A stretch of DNA of 64,000 nucleotides from Corynebacterium ulceribovis DSM 45146 (lineage in GTDB: Bacteria > Actinomycetota > Actinomycetes > Mycobacteriales > Mycobacteriaceae), in assembly GCF_000372445.1 (NCBI RefSeq), contig NZ_AQUY01000002.1:151561-215560 (forward strand). Reading direction: 5' to 3'. The notes under the pieces were generated by a model, which was given only the letters and a program-made list of their open reading frames with translations, searched no databases and was not told the origin of the DNA. Within the stretch, counting starts at the first letter, position 1. Each line of letters starts with the position of its first letter. Made by a program: the position numbers and the translations under genes. Shown one piece after another: positions 1-6,137 of this stretch.

Positions 1-1
1 C

Positions 2-682
2 GATTCCGGCTCTGGATTCATTGTCGCAATCATTGCGGTCGTTGCCGTCATCGCCGCCGTCATCGGTGTCGTGCTGTACATGGGACGCAGTAAAGAGGCC
101 GACGAACTGGCGAAATCGTTCCCAAGTGCAGAAGTGAACGCATCCGTCGCATTCGATGGGGCAGTAGTGGTCTTCAAAAAGGACGGCGCAGCCGCGAAAT
201 CTGCAGACCTCTACGAAGACTTCAGCTGCACCTACTGCGCGCAGCTCGACGCCGCCTCCGGCGAAGATGCACTCAAGGCGATCGAAGCTGGGGACCTCGA
301 ACTGCGCGTACACACCCTGAACTTCATGGACCGCGGCGCAGACGGCCACTCCACCGAAGCCATGGCGGCATTCGAAACCGTCGCACACAGTGGCGACGCC
401 AAGCTGGCTTGGAACTACCGCGCCATGCTGATGCGTGACCAGCAGAAGGTGTTCAACTGGTCCAAGCAGGACTTCGCAGATGCCGCCAAGGTGATGGGTG
501 CATCCGACGACGTAGTGAAGAAGATTGCCGATGGTGCTGGCATCGACGAAACCAAGGCTAATGCTGAAACGAACGCCGAAACCCTTCGCGCTGCCATCAA
601 CGAAGTGTCCTCCCCGCACGTCCTGCAGGACGGCAAGCAGGTCGACCAAAACGGCTGGGTTGAAACCGTAACCAAGAAGTAA
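2..682 (+). CDS. DsbA-family membrane-anchored thiol-disulfide oxidoreductase (5' end outside window)
   Basis: The reading frame is open from base 2, so the start lies upstream of the window. The first visible residues (about 5-28) form a long Ile/Val/Ala-rich membrane anchor. The rest is an extracytoplasmic thioredoxin-like domain with a CTYC active site about 75 residues into the visible part, preceded by a DLYEDFSC strand typical of DsbA-family enzymes. Such proteins form or isomerise disulfides in exported proteins in actinobacteria. The TAA stop is at 680-682, and the tRNA follows 78 bases later. The family is fairly sure; the exact substrate is unknown. Confidence 0.8.
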   Translation, partial: DSGSGFIVAIIAVVAVIAAVIGVVLYMGRSKEADELAKSFPSAEVNASVAFDGAVVVFKKDGAAAKSADLYEDFSCTYCAQLDAASGEDALKAIEAGDLELRVHTLNFMDRGADGHSTEAMAAFETVAHSGDAKLAWNYRAMLMRDQQKVFNWSKQDFADAAKVMGASDDVVKKIADGAGIDETKANAETNAETLRAAINEVSSPHVLQDGKQVDQNGWVETVTKK

Positions 683-691
683 AACCTCATT

Positions 692-755
692 CACTCCTGC
701 TGTCTACCTGCGGATTTGGCTTTAGCTGGCGCTCGAGGGTAACTTAGCAGGAGTG
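692..755. repeat. Inverted repeat upstream of tRNA-Ala
   Basis: CACTCCTGCT (692-701) and AGCAGGAGTG (746-755) are perfect 10-bp inverted copies with 44 bases between them, in the gap between the DsbA-like gene and the tRNA. No T-run follows, so it is not a clear terminator. It could be a regulatory element or an RNA structure of the DsbA-like transcript. Confidence 0.4.
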
Positions 756-760
756 CTTAA

Positions 761-833
761 GGGGCTATGGCGCAGTTGGTAGCGCACCACACTGGCAGTG
801 TGGGGGTCACGGGTTCGAATCCCGTTAGCTCCA
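761..833 (+). tRNA. tRNA-Ala (anticodon GGC)
   Basis: A full 73-nt cloverleaf can be drawn. The acceptor stem GGGGCTA pairs with TAGCTCC (one G-T), the discriminator base is A, the anticodon stem CCACA/TGTGG encloses CTGGCAG with anticodon GGC, and the T arm is ACGGG TTCGAAT CCCGT. CCA is not encoded. The last 13 bases are part of the prophage attachment core, so the tRNA is kept intact after integration by phage-supplied sequence. Confidence 0.95.
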
Positions 834-874
834 CAGGTCAAACCCCAGTTCCCGCCCGGGAGCTGGGGTTTTGT
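821..874. repeat. attL core (54-bp direct repeat with attR)
   Basis: This segment is identical base for base to 42187-42240. It contains the last 13 bases of the tRNA, a short spacer and the complete tRNA terminator hairpin. The bases just outside both copies differ, which fixes the limits of identity. Confidence 0.95.
841..874 (+). terminator. Rho-independent terminator of tRNA-Ala, inside the att core
   Basis: The arms 841-854 and 857-870 are complementary over 14 positions (one G-T), giving a 13-bp stem with a 4-base loop followed by a T-run. It ends the tRNA transcript, and because it lies in the att core a second copy is present at attR (42207-42240). Confidence 0.9.
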
Positions 875-920
875 CGTATCTACCTGCACTAATGCATTTC
901 CCTTACGTGCGGATAGGTGG

Positions 921-945
921 GGTTAGATAGGGTTAGACGTGGTTA
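921..945 (+). repeat. Three GGTTA repeats at 10-bp spacing in the attL arm
   Basis: GGTTAGA occurs at 921 and 931 and GGTTA again at 941, exactly one helical turn apart, between the att core and the integrase gene. Phased short repeats here could bind an excisionase or other recombination directionality factor. This is inference. Confidence 0.45.
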
Positions 946-947
946 CA

Positions 948-978
948 TTTGGCACGAATTTGGCACGGTTTTGGCACG
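948..978 (+). repeat. Integrase arm-type site candidates, left arm
   Basis: TTTGGCACG occurs at 948-956, 959-967 and 970-978, with an exact 11-bp period. Two more copies with the same period and orientation lie beside attR (42105-42113, 42116-42124). Arm-type sites of lambda-type integrases have this layout: short same-strand repeats on both sides of the core. Confidence 0.7.
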
Positions 979-1003
979 GCCTGTATGCACCCTAGGAGCA
1001 GTC

Positions 1004-2269
1004 TTGGCAGAGTTCGGAAACATCCGCGAGCTTCCATCTGGGCGATACCAAGCACGGTACTTCTACCGCGGCACTTTCTACAAGGCTCCTTCAACCTTCC
1101 GTACCGAGCGTCTGGCCGCATCGTGGCTCACCAAAGAAGAAGAGCTCATCACCTTCGACAAGTGGACCCCACCACAAGACAGGCAAGCCAAAAAGGCTAA
1201 AGACGAAGCCCGGAAACGACTCGGCACCGTCACAGTAGGGCAGTGGCTAGAAACATTTCACGATGGCCTGCGCACGCGAATGCGACCTATCAAGGAATCG
1301 ACCCTCCAGTCGTACATGCGGGCGGTGAACGGTCGCATCATGGCGCCCATCCCGCCCGGTGACAGTGTCCACGACATCACTCGACTCAAGAACATTGCCC
1401 TGTCTGACCTGACGAAGGATGACGTACACAGGTGGTGGGACGCGCTCGGCCGCACCTACGACACCCCAACGATTAACCAGAACGCTTACAAGCGGCTCCG
1501 CGCCGCCCTGGCCCACGCTGTCGAACGAGACCTCATCGACGCTAACCCCGTGTCCGTGCGGGACGCTGCAGCCCGCGTCAAACGCAAAGAAAAGTACCTG
1601 CCGGAAGACTGGGAACTCAAAGCAATCCTGAAGGAGATGCCAGCCCGCTACAAAGTCCTCACTTCACTGGTCCTCTTCCACGGCCTGCGCATCGGCGAAG
1701 GCATCGCCGTCGAACACCCACACCTCCAGGTCATCGGCGAAGTACCCTATGCCCCGCGCATCATCGTCACCGTCGAACAGAACGCACAACGACTCGTTGA
1801 AACCGGCCCCGACGGCAAACGCCACACCTACCTCAACTGGCAATCCACAAAAACCGATGCCGGCGTAAGGGAGGTGCCCATCATGGCCAGCCACACCCAG
1901 CTCTTCTTCGAGCACCTAGAGCAGTTCCCACCCGTCACCTGCACAGTCCGCTGCGACGACGGCACCAAAACTGTCAGTCCACTGACTGTGACCGAGAACG
2001 GTAAACCAGTGATGGATACTTCCTACCGCTCACGACTCACAGCAGCCGAAAAGCGCGCAGGAGTATCCACCGAAATCCACCCACACTGCGGCCGCAACTG
2101 GCTCATCACCCGACTAGCCGAACAAGGAGCCCACCTGAAAGAAATCGGCAAACTCCTCGGACAAACCGACCTCGAAACCATCACCAACATCTACATGAAG
2201 GTCCGCGCCGGGCGGACGGACATCTTGATGGACAAAGTAGACGCATCACTGCAACAAGACGAAGCTTAA
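1004..2269 (+). CDS. int: Tyrosine recombinase integrase
   Basis: The product (421 aa) catalyses site-specific integration and excision at the tRNA-Ala site. The catalytic set can be read: Arg229 in GLRIGEG, a beta-hairpin Lys near 283, His361-x-x-Arg364 in HPHCGRNW, and Tyr397 in ITNIYMKV. The usual second His is replaced by Gln (LLGQTD). The N-terminal part is an arm-binding and SAM-like core-binding region. I chose TTG at 1004 because AGGAG at 994-998 sits 5 bases upstream and the family's usual N-terminus (EFGNIRELPSGRYQARY) starts here; an in-frame GTG at 917 would run through the arm repeats. It lies directly next to attL, as expected. Confidence 0.9.
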   Translation: MAEFGNIRELPSGRYQARYFYRGTFYKAPSTFRTERLAASWLTKEEELITFDKWTPPQDRQAKKAKDEARKRLGTVTVGQWLETFHDGLRTRMRPIKESTLQSYMRAVNGRIMAPIPPGDSVHDITRLKNIALSDLTKDDVHRWWDALGRTYDTPTINQNAYKRLRAALAHAVERDLIDANPVSVRDAAARVKRKEKYLPEDWELKAILKEMPARYKVLTSLVLFHGLRIGEGIAVEHPHLQVIGEVPYAPRIIVTVEQNAQRLVETGPDGKRHTYLNWQSTKTDAGVREVPIMASHTQLFFEHLEQFPPVTCTVRCDDGTKTVSPLTVTENGKPVMDTSYRSRLTAAEKRAGVSTEIHPHCGRNWLITRLAEQGAHLKEIGKLLGQTDLETITNIYMKVRAGRTDILMDKVDASLQQDEA

Positions 2270-2317
2270 CCCACCTGACCAGCGGGCGAACTATCAAGGA
2301 TTCTCTGACAGTTGCCT

Positions 2318-2554
2318 CTATCTGCCACCGGGCGCGCCGGGCACGGGGGAGCCGGGACGGCTTGCATGCCAGGCTTTGACGGCTTCTGCGTCCCAGAGCG
2401 GGCTGCGAGCGTCGAGGTGTCCGGCGGCGGCTGGTGCAATGCCGCGGGCGACGTAGTTGGTCCACGTTGCGTTTGTGATGTTGCACCAGGCGGCGCAGTC
2501 TTTGACGCGCCAGAGCTCGCGCCCCGTGTCGGAATCAATGATTGTGGGGTTCAT
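2318..2554 (-). CDS. Small helix-turn-helix DNA-binding protein
   Basis: This 78-aa protein has a MerR/AlpA-like winged helix pattern (VKDCAAWCNITNATWTNYV followed by a short wing and LWDAEAVKAWHAS). Such small proteins in phages act as excisionases or minor regulators. It runs leftward towards the integrase and ends 48 bases from the integrase stop. A GGAAGGA ribosome site precedes ATG 2554. Its start overlaps the upstream membrane-protein gene by 20 bases, so the two are probably translated together. The Gly/Pro-rich tail is probably disordered. Confidence 0.65.
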   Translation of the reverse strand: MNPTIIDSDTGRELWRVKDCAAWCNITNATWTNYVARGIAPAAAGHLDARSPLWDAEAVKAWHASRPGSPVPGAPGGR

Positions 2555-2699
2555 TGGAGTCCTTCCTTCCGAGCATGAGAATGCTGATGGTGAGCAGGAT
2601 TCCCATGATGATGAGCAGTGCTGGATGTGGGGTGCTCGACAGGGCGTAAGCAGTCAATATGACTGCGAATGCGGCTGTGCCAATAGCGAATTTGTTCAT
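2535..2699 (-). CDS. Small two-helix membrane protein
   Basis: A 54-aa reading frame begins with ATG at 2699 behind a strong AAAGGAG site and stops at 2535. Residues 4-20 and 27-44 are hydrophobic with a short polar loop, so two membrane helices are likely, followed by the charged tail GRKDSNEP. It belongs to a leftward unit with the 34-aa protein and the HTH gene, starting at a good promoter near 2974. Position among lysogenic genes suggests expression from the prophage; small membrane proteins here can be superinfection-exclusion factors, but the function is unknown. Confidence 0.6.
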   Translation of the reverse strand: MNKFAIGTAAFAVILTAYALSSTPHPALLIIMGILLTISILMLGRKDSNEPHNH

Positions 2700-2742
2700 A
2701 GCTCCTTTCCTTTCTGTGTTAGCGCTGTAATAGTGGAGGGGT

Positions 2743-2784
2743 GACCCCGTGGTCAGGGAAGTAGGGTTTTCCTGACCCGGGGTC
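2743..2784. terminator. Strong hairpin between two small leftward genes
   Basis: GACCCCG and GGTCAGG (2743-2757) pair with CCTGACC and CGGGGTC (2771-2784), giving 14 bp with one bulge and a 13-base loop. It begins one base past the stop of the 34-aa gene on the minus strand. No T-run follows, so it may attenuate transcription or protect RNA rather than terminate. Confidence 0.5.
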
Positions 2785-2889
2785 TTATCGGCGGTGTTTC
2801 CCCTTGTATCTAGGTGTGCGGTTCTGCCACACGCTAACTACTTGGAATATTGTGCCGATGATGGATACAACCAAGGCGGCTATTTCCAT
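2785..2889 (-). CDS. Very small single-helix membrane protein
   Basis: This 34-aa frame starts at ATG 2889 with a near-perfect ribosome site (GGAAGGAGGT) and contains one hydrophobic helix (residues 3-20) followed by a very basic tail ending KGKHRR. The strong ribosome site, the upstream promoter and the hairpin right after the stop argue that it is real despite its size. Function unknown; a membrane-acting lysogenic peptide is one possibility. Confidence 0.55.
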   Translation of the reverse strand: MEIAALVVSIIGTIFQVVSVWQNRTPRYKGKHRR

Positions 2890-2944
2890 CTGACCTCCTT
2901 CCACTATTTTGTTGTTTCGTGCATCTCTCACCTGCACTGCATCC

Positions 2945-2974
2945 AGTATAACGCACTAGGGCGGCATGTGTCAG
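2945..2974 (-). promoter_or_regulatory. Sigma70-type promoter for the small leftward genes
   Basis: On the minus strand CTGACA (2974-2969) and TATACT (2950-2945) are separated by 18 bp, about 56 bases upstream of the 34-aa start. Both boxes fit the corynebacterial SigA consensus well. Confidence 0.6.
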
Positions 2975-2997
2975 CTTGGAGAAGTGGAGACTGGTAT

Positions 2998-3019
2998 AAA
3001 AATTCGTGTGAATAACACG
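2998..3019 (-). terminator. Weak Rho-independent terminator of the leftward lysogeny operon
   Basis: On the minus strand CGTGT TATTC ACACG is followed by AATTTTT. The stem is only 5 bp. It lies 12-33 bases after the stop at 3031 and just before the separate promoter of the small membrane genes, so it plausibly ends the unit read from 6931 towards 3031. Confidence 0.4.
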
Positions 3020-3030
3020 CGAGGGAACTT

Positions 3031-4062
3031 TTAGATCCCGTCAATGGAGGCTTGGTCTCCAAAGTTCGTATCGGGGGCGGGTGCGCTTTTTGCGTCTAAA
3101 AGTTTTCGTGAGGCGGGCTGTCGCTTTTTTCCGAGGCTTTCGGTTTGGGTGATTTCGATGGCGCATTGGACCCATCCGCTGAAGGTTGGGTCTTGGGGGA
3201 GAGCGCGAATTGAAGCGATGAGTTTGTCATCGGCATGATACGTGTGGGATTTGCCGTTTTTCTTTTTGAGGTAGACGGAGTTCTCGGAGTTTTTCCAGCC
3301 ATCTAGCTCGAAGATGGCGTTGTCAAGGGTGGTCGTTTCCTTCGGTTCCTCTAGAACTCTGAGTAAGACTGTGGCGTGGGCGGATGTTGTGGATGCCCGG
3401 TAGGTGTCGTGGCGACGTTGCCGAATGGAGATTTCGGCGTCGATGCGCTGGGTGCTCATGATGGTAGCAACGCGATGAATGCCAATGCGTGCAGCAGTAG
3501 GCAGGTTTGCGATGCAGGCGTCGTAGTCTTCCGAAGACAATGCAGTTAAGACGGTGCGTAGGGCCTCGTCATCCAGGCTAAGTAGCGCTTCGTTGTAGTC
3601 CAGCGATGGGGTGGAAGTCGATGCATCTTCGTGTGGTGGCCGTTCGGGGGCCTGGAGCTCGATAACGACGGAGCCGGGTTTGATTGCTGAAATTTGCAGG
3701 GGCTTGCCTACATCGCTGATGTTGATGGGGTTGGAGTGTTGCTTCTTCTTGATGTCCTCGGCGCGTGTCTTAGCCACAGCTGATGTTGCGTCGGAGATTC
3801 CGGAGAGGATGTCGCTCATAGCTGGTGCGTCCATGGAATGGCCGTGGACGCCGTCGCCGGTGAAGCGAATTTCTGCGCAGGCCATTTCAGGGCCGGTTTC
3901 GTAATCCCAGACTTTTTCCAGCTGTTCGTTACCTTGGACGATGCCGCCATAGAGCTGTCCAAGCTCAAAGGCGCAAGTCTCAGGCCGGGTGTGGCAGTCC
4001 CGAATAGCTTGAACGAGCAGTTCTTCCACGCTTGCTTGCGCATGGTTGGCCATGTCATTCAT
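3031..4062 (-). CDS. Uncharacterised protein paired with a nucleotidyltransferase-like gene
   Basis: I do not recognise a named family for this 343-aa protein. The N-terminal 70 residues are mixed alpha/beta. A segment around IKPGSVVIELQAP (about 129-141) is followed by a low-complexity Glu/Ser/Thr linker, an acidic helical stretch, and a C-terminal beta-rich domain (about 240-310). The tail is basic and disordered. Its start (MNDMANH) overlaps the end of the gene at 4055 by 8 bases, so the two are translationally coupled and probably act together. It sits in the cargo position between integrase and repressor, where lysogenic defence genes are often found. Function unknown. Confidence 0.65.
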   Translation of the reverse strand: MNDMANHAQASVEELLVQAIRDCHTRPETCAFELGQLYGGIVQGNEQLEKVWDYETGPEMACAEIRFTGDGVHGHSMDAPAMSDILSGISDATSAVAKTRAEDIKKKQHSNPINISDVGKPLQISAIKPGSVVIELQAPERPPHEDASTSTPSLDYNEALLSLDDEALRTVLTALSSEDYDACIANLPTAARIGIHRVATIMSTQRIDAEISIRQRRHDTYRASTTSAHATVLLRVLEEPKETTTLDNAIFELDGWKNSENSVYLKKKNGKSHTYHADDKLIASIRALPQDPTFSGWVQCAIEITQTESLGKKRQPASRKLLDAKSAPAPDTNFGDQASIDGI

Positions 4063-4642
4063 CGAAAATCACCTCCACGAACCCTTTCTTCTGCGATTGA
4101 TCATCGCTGCCTTTGACTCCGGAAAACGTCTGCCTCCACAATTCACGCATGGCGGGATTGTCTACAGCAAAGTATGCGTCAATGAGCCCACCCATGGGGT
4201 GAAGTTTCCCGGTGGTTCCTTCCCGGGACGTGACATCATGCAGCGTGCGCAGCGGAAGCATTGCTTCACGTTCCATCTTTCTAACGCCGCTGGTACTTGT
4301 GAAGTACACCAAGTCAGCATCACGAGGTTTGTCCGTCTTGTGCGTCGTGAATCCGCCGTTAACCCACAAGGTAAGCGGCTCATCACGCAGTACTTGCCTG
4401 ACGATGGAAACATGAATACTCAACGTCTGGAAAATCAGCGCCCGGCGATTCTTTGTTGGCTCCGGGGCTTGTTCCACAAAACGCCGGTAAACCTCATTGA
4501 GCGTTGCTCGGTGAATGCCCTCCGGAAGCGAATGAAACGGCGGATTGCATAGCTGTGCCGGCAGCCCGCCAGTTAAGCATGCCTCAACCGGTGACAGCGG
4601 TGTCTCCGCGTGCGCCGCCGACGGTATCGCATTCTCCACCAT
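4055..4642 (-). CDS. Nucleotidyltransferase-like protein (DUF6932-like)
   Basis: The 195-aa product carries a minimal nucleotidyltransferase-like signature: LWVNGGFTTHKTDKPRDADL, that is a Gly-Gly-Phe loop followed about 11 residues later by an Asp-x-Asp pair (DAD). The family resembles DUF6932-type proteins, recalled from annotation and not searched. The substrate could be a nucleotide, a tRNA or a protein. ATG 4642 and GTG 4645 are both possible starts. It is 60 bases downstream of the SecB-like gene and overlaps the 343-aa gene at its 3' end. The classical first-motif Ser is replaced by Gly, so activity is not guaranteed. Confidence 0.6.
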   Translation of the reverse strand: MVENAIPSAAHAETPLSPVEACLTGGLPAQLCNPPFHSLPEGIHRATLNEVYRRFVEQAPEPTKNRRALIFQTLSIHVSIVRQVLRDEPLTLWVNGGFTTHKTDKPRDADLVYFTSTSGVRKMEREAMLPLRTLHDVTSREGTTGKLHPMGGLIDAYFAVDNPAMRELWRQTFSGVKGSDDQSQKKGFVEVIFDE

Positions 4643-4701
4643 CACGCACCCGAGCCTTCGTGCTGGGCTGTTGTCGTTGCCATGTTGTCTTTTACCTGGC
4701 G

Positions 4702-5175
4702 CTAGTTGTCCTCGGTGTCGCGCTTATGCAGGTTTTCCGAGTTGCGAAGGTAGTTGGCAAGGTCGGATTCCATGGATGCCGGGAATTCCGGGGCTGGGGT
4801 AGCGACGGTACGGCTGAGCATGACAATGTGCGCCTGGATGACTGCCAGCAGGCGGGGGAGTGCATAGTCGATGGCGAAAGCGCGGACGGCGGAATCAGCG
4901 TCATCACTGGTGAGGTCGTGTTCACCGTTGAATTTCCAGATGCCGCGGATGATGACGCTGAATGTGGCGTAGGGGCCACCAAGGTCAATATCGAGCTGGG
5001 CTTCGATGGATTGTTCAAAAATCCCGATGGAAAAGCTCGCGGCGAAGTCGGAGTTTTTATCCTTGTCGGCCGGGGTAATTAGGGTGCCTGATTCCAGGTC
5101 GTTGCGTTCGACCTGTGATTTGCCGGTTTCGAAGGTGACGGAGGTGGCATGTGAGAGGAGGGTGTCGAGGTTCAT
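4702..5175 (-). CDS. SecB-like chaperone of a toxin-antitoxin-chaperone module
   Basis: This 157-aa protein shows a SecB-fold pattern: alternating beta strands (SIGIFEQSIEAQLDIDLGG, YATFSVIIRGIWKFNG) followed by a long helix with a conserved-looking Pro (YALPRLLAVIQAHI) and a short acidic tail. Solitary SecB-like proteins next to HigA-type antitoxins are chaperones that protect the antitoxin, as in the mycobacterial HigBA-Rv1957 system. It begins 4 bases after the antitoxin stop. Gram-positives lack canonical export SecB, which supports a toxin-antitoxin role. The fold call is by pattern only. Confidence 0.65.
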   Translation of the reverse strand: MNLDTLLSHATSVTFETGKSQVERNDLESGTLITPADKDKNSDFAASFSIGIFEQSIEAQLDIDLGGPYATFSVIIRGIWKFNGEHDLTSDDADSAVRAFAIDYALPRLLAVIQAHIVMLSRTVATPAPEFPASMESDLANYLRNSENLHKRDTEDN

Positions 5176-5179
5176 GGTG

Positions 5180-5548
5180 CTAGATGCTTTGCAGGTATCC
5201 GTGATGGGTGGAGCTATAGGTAACCCGCGCCCGTGCCGTCATTTCAGGGGCGTCAGACCAGCTAAGTCGCTCACTGAAAACATCCGATGGTGCAGTGGTG
5301 GTCTGCTTGCGCGCGGACAAGGTGAGGGATGCGTTGATGGCTGCTGCGTACTTTTGCAGGGTGCTCATGGTGAAGTTGGTGCCACCTTTTTCGAACCGGT
5401 AGACCATCGCTTCATCGACGCCCATTTTTTCAGCGACCTCGGAAACGGAAATGTTCAGATCGCGTCGAAGCTTGCGCAGGCTGCGAACTAGTTTTACCTG
5501 CTGTTTAGCATTTTCAATGCTGGTGGTTCGGCGGTTGAAGTGTTTCAT
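5180..5548 (-). CDS. HigA-like antitoxin with C-terminal chaperone-addiction-like tail
   Basis: The 122-aa product has an XRE helix-turn-helix in its first two thirds (LRRDLNISVSEVAEKMGVDE, then MVYRFEKGG and STLQKYAAAINASL). About 45 residues follow that a minimal antitoxin does not need, rich in Ser/Thr with aromatic residues (SWSD, TYSSTHHGY). In chaperone-dependent antitoxins such a tail is the chaperone addiction segment. I chose ATG 5548 over the in-frame GTG 5569 because it has GGGAAAC upstream. It follows the toxin gene by 55 bases, with a palindrome in between, and precedes the SecB-like gene by 4. Confidence 0.7.
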   Translation of the reverse strand: MKHFNRRTTSIENAKQQVKLVRSLRKLRRDLNISVSEVAEKMGVDEAMVYRFEKGGTNFTMSTLQKYAAAINASLTLSARKQTTTAPSDVFSERLSWSDAPEMTARARVTYSSTHHGYLQSI

Positions 5549-5572
5549 AATGTTTCCCTTTCGCCTCACAGT

Positions 5573-5588
5573 CTGACATATAAGTCAG
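5573..5588. promoter_or_regulatory. Palindromic operator candidate between toxin and antitoxin
   Basis: CTGACATATAAGTCAG has 5-bp perfect arms around a near-palindromic AT-rich centre that itself could serve as a -10 box. It lies 25 bases upstream of the antitoxin ATG. The position fits autoregulation by the HTH antitoxin and an internal promoter giving extra antitoxin and chaperone. Confidence 0.5.
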
Positions 5589-5603
5589 TCCCGTGGTGAA
5601 TCA

Positions 5604-6137
5604 TTAGGGGGTATTGCACAGCCGAATCCTGAACTGCATGTTGGTCCTGCACCAGCTGCGAGCGCAATCGATCGCCATAACAATCTGACGGTCTTGCTTC
5701 TCCTGAATCTGACGGGTGCTCCTCCCCTCAACCTCTTTCTTGCCGAGGATGCAGAACAACACTTCATCATCGCCCTGGCCATTCACATACTGAACGTCCG
5801 TGAAGTACGACCGAAAAAACGTCGTGGCGTCAGTGTGCTCAATACGTAGCTCGCCAAGCCATTCCAGAGGATCGGGCCACTGACGCAGCTTTTTCATCGC
5901 TTTCCGCCCAATTTTCGTGCGATACGAAGAATTTTCGTTCACGCCGCGATAGATAGCGGCGTTGTCCTCTTCGTCCAAGCCTTCCTCAACAGCTACCTGG
6001 ACCATGCCAACGAGCAGGCTGTAGGCGTAGGGGTCGTTCTTTTCCAGCACGTCTAAATGCTTCTCGTAAGCTTCAGTGGAATGCAGTGTCGCGCCAGGCT
6101 CGTTGAGCCGGCACCAGTGGTCGTCCCTATCTACCAT
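5604..6137 (-). CDS. HigB/RelE-like toxin candidate
   Basis: The last 80 residues of this 177-aa protein match the RelE/Gp49 toxin pattern: WLGELRIEH, then FFRSYFTD, a hydrophobic strand VLFCILGKKE, and a final helix with repeated charged residues (QDRQIVMAIDCARSW). Such toxins cut mRNA on the ribosome. The N-terminal 95 residues are helical and unlike short HigB toxins. ATG 6137 overlaps the repressor stop in TGATG, so translation is coupled to the repressor gene. An antitoxin and a SecB-like gene follow in the same direction, which is the main support for the call. Confidence 0.6.
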   Translation of the reverse strand: MVDRDDHWCRLNEPGATLHSTEAYEKHLDVLEKNDPYAYSLLVGMVQVAVEEGLDEEDNAAIYRGVNENSSYRTKIGRKAMKKLRQWPDPLEWLGELRIEHTDATTFFRSYFTDVQYVNGQGDDEVLFCILGKKEVEGRSTRQIQEKQDRQIVMAIDCARSWCRTNMQFRIRLCNTP

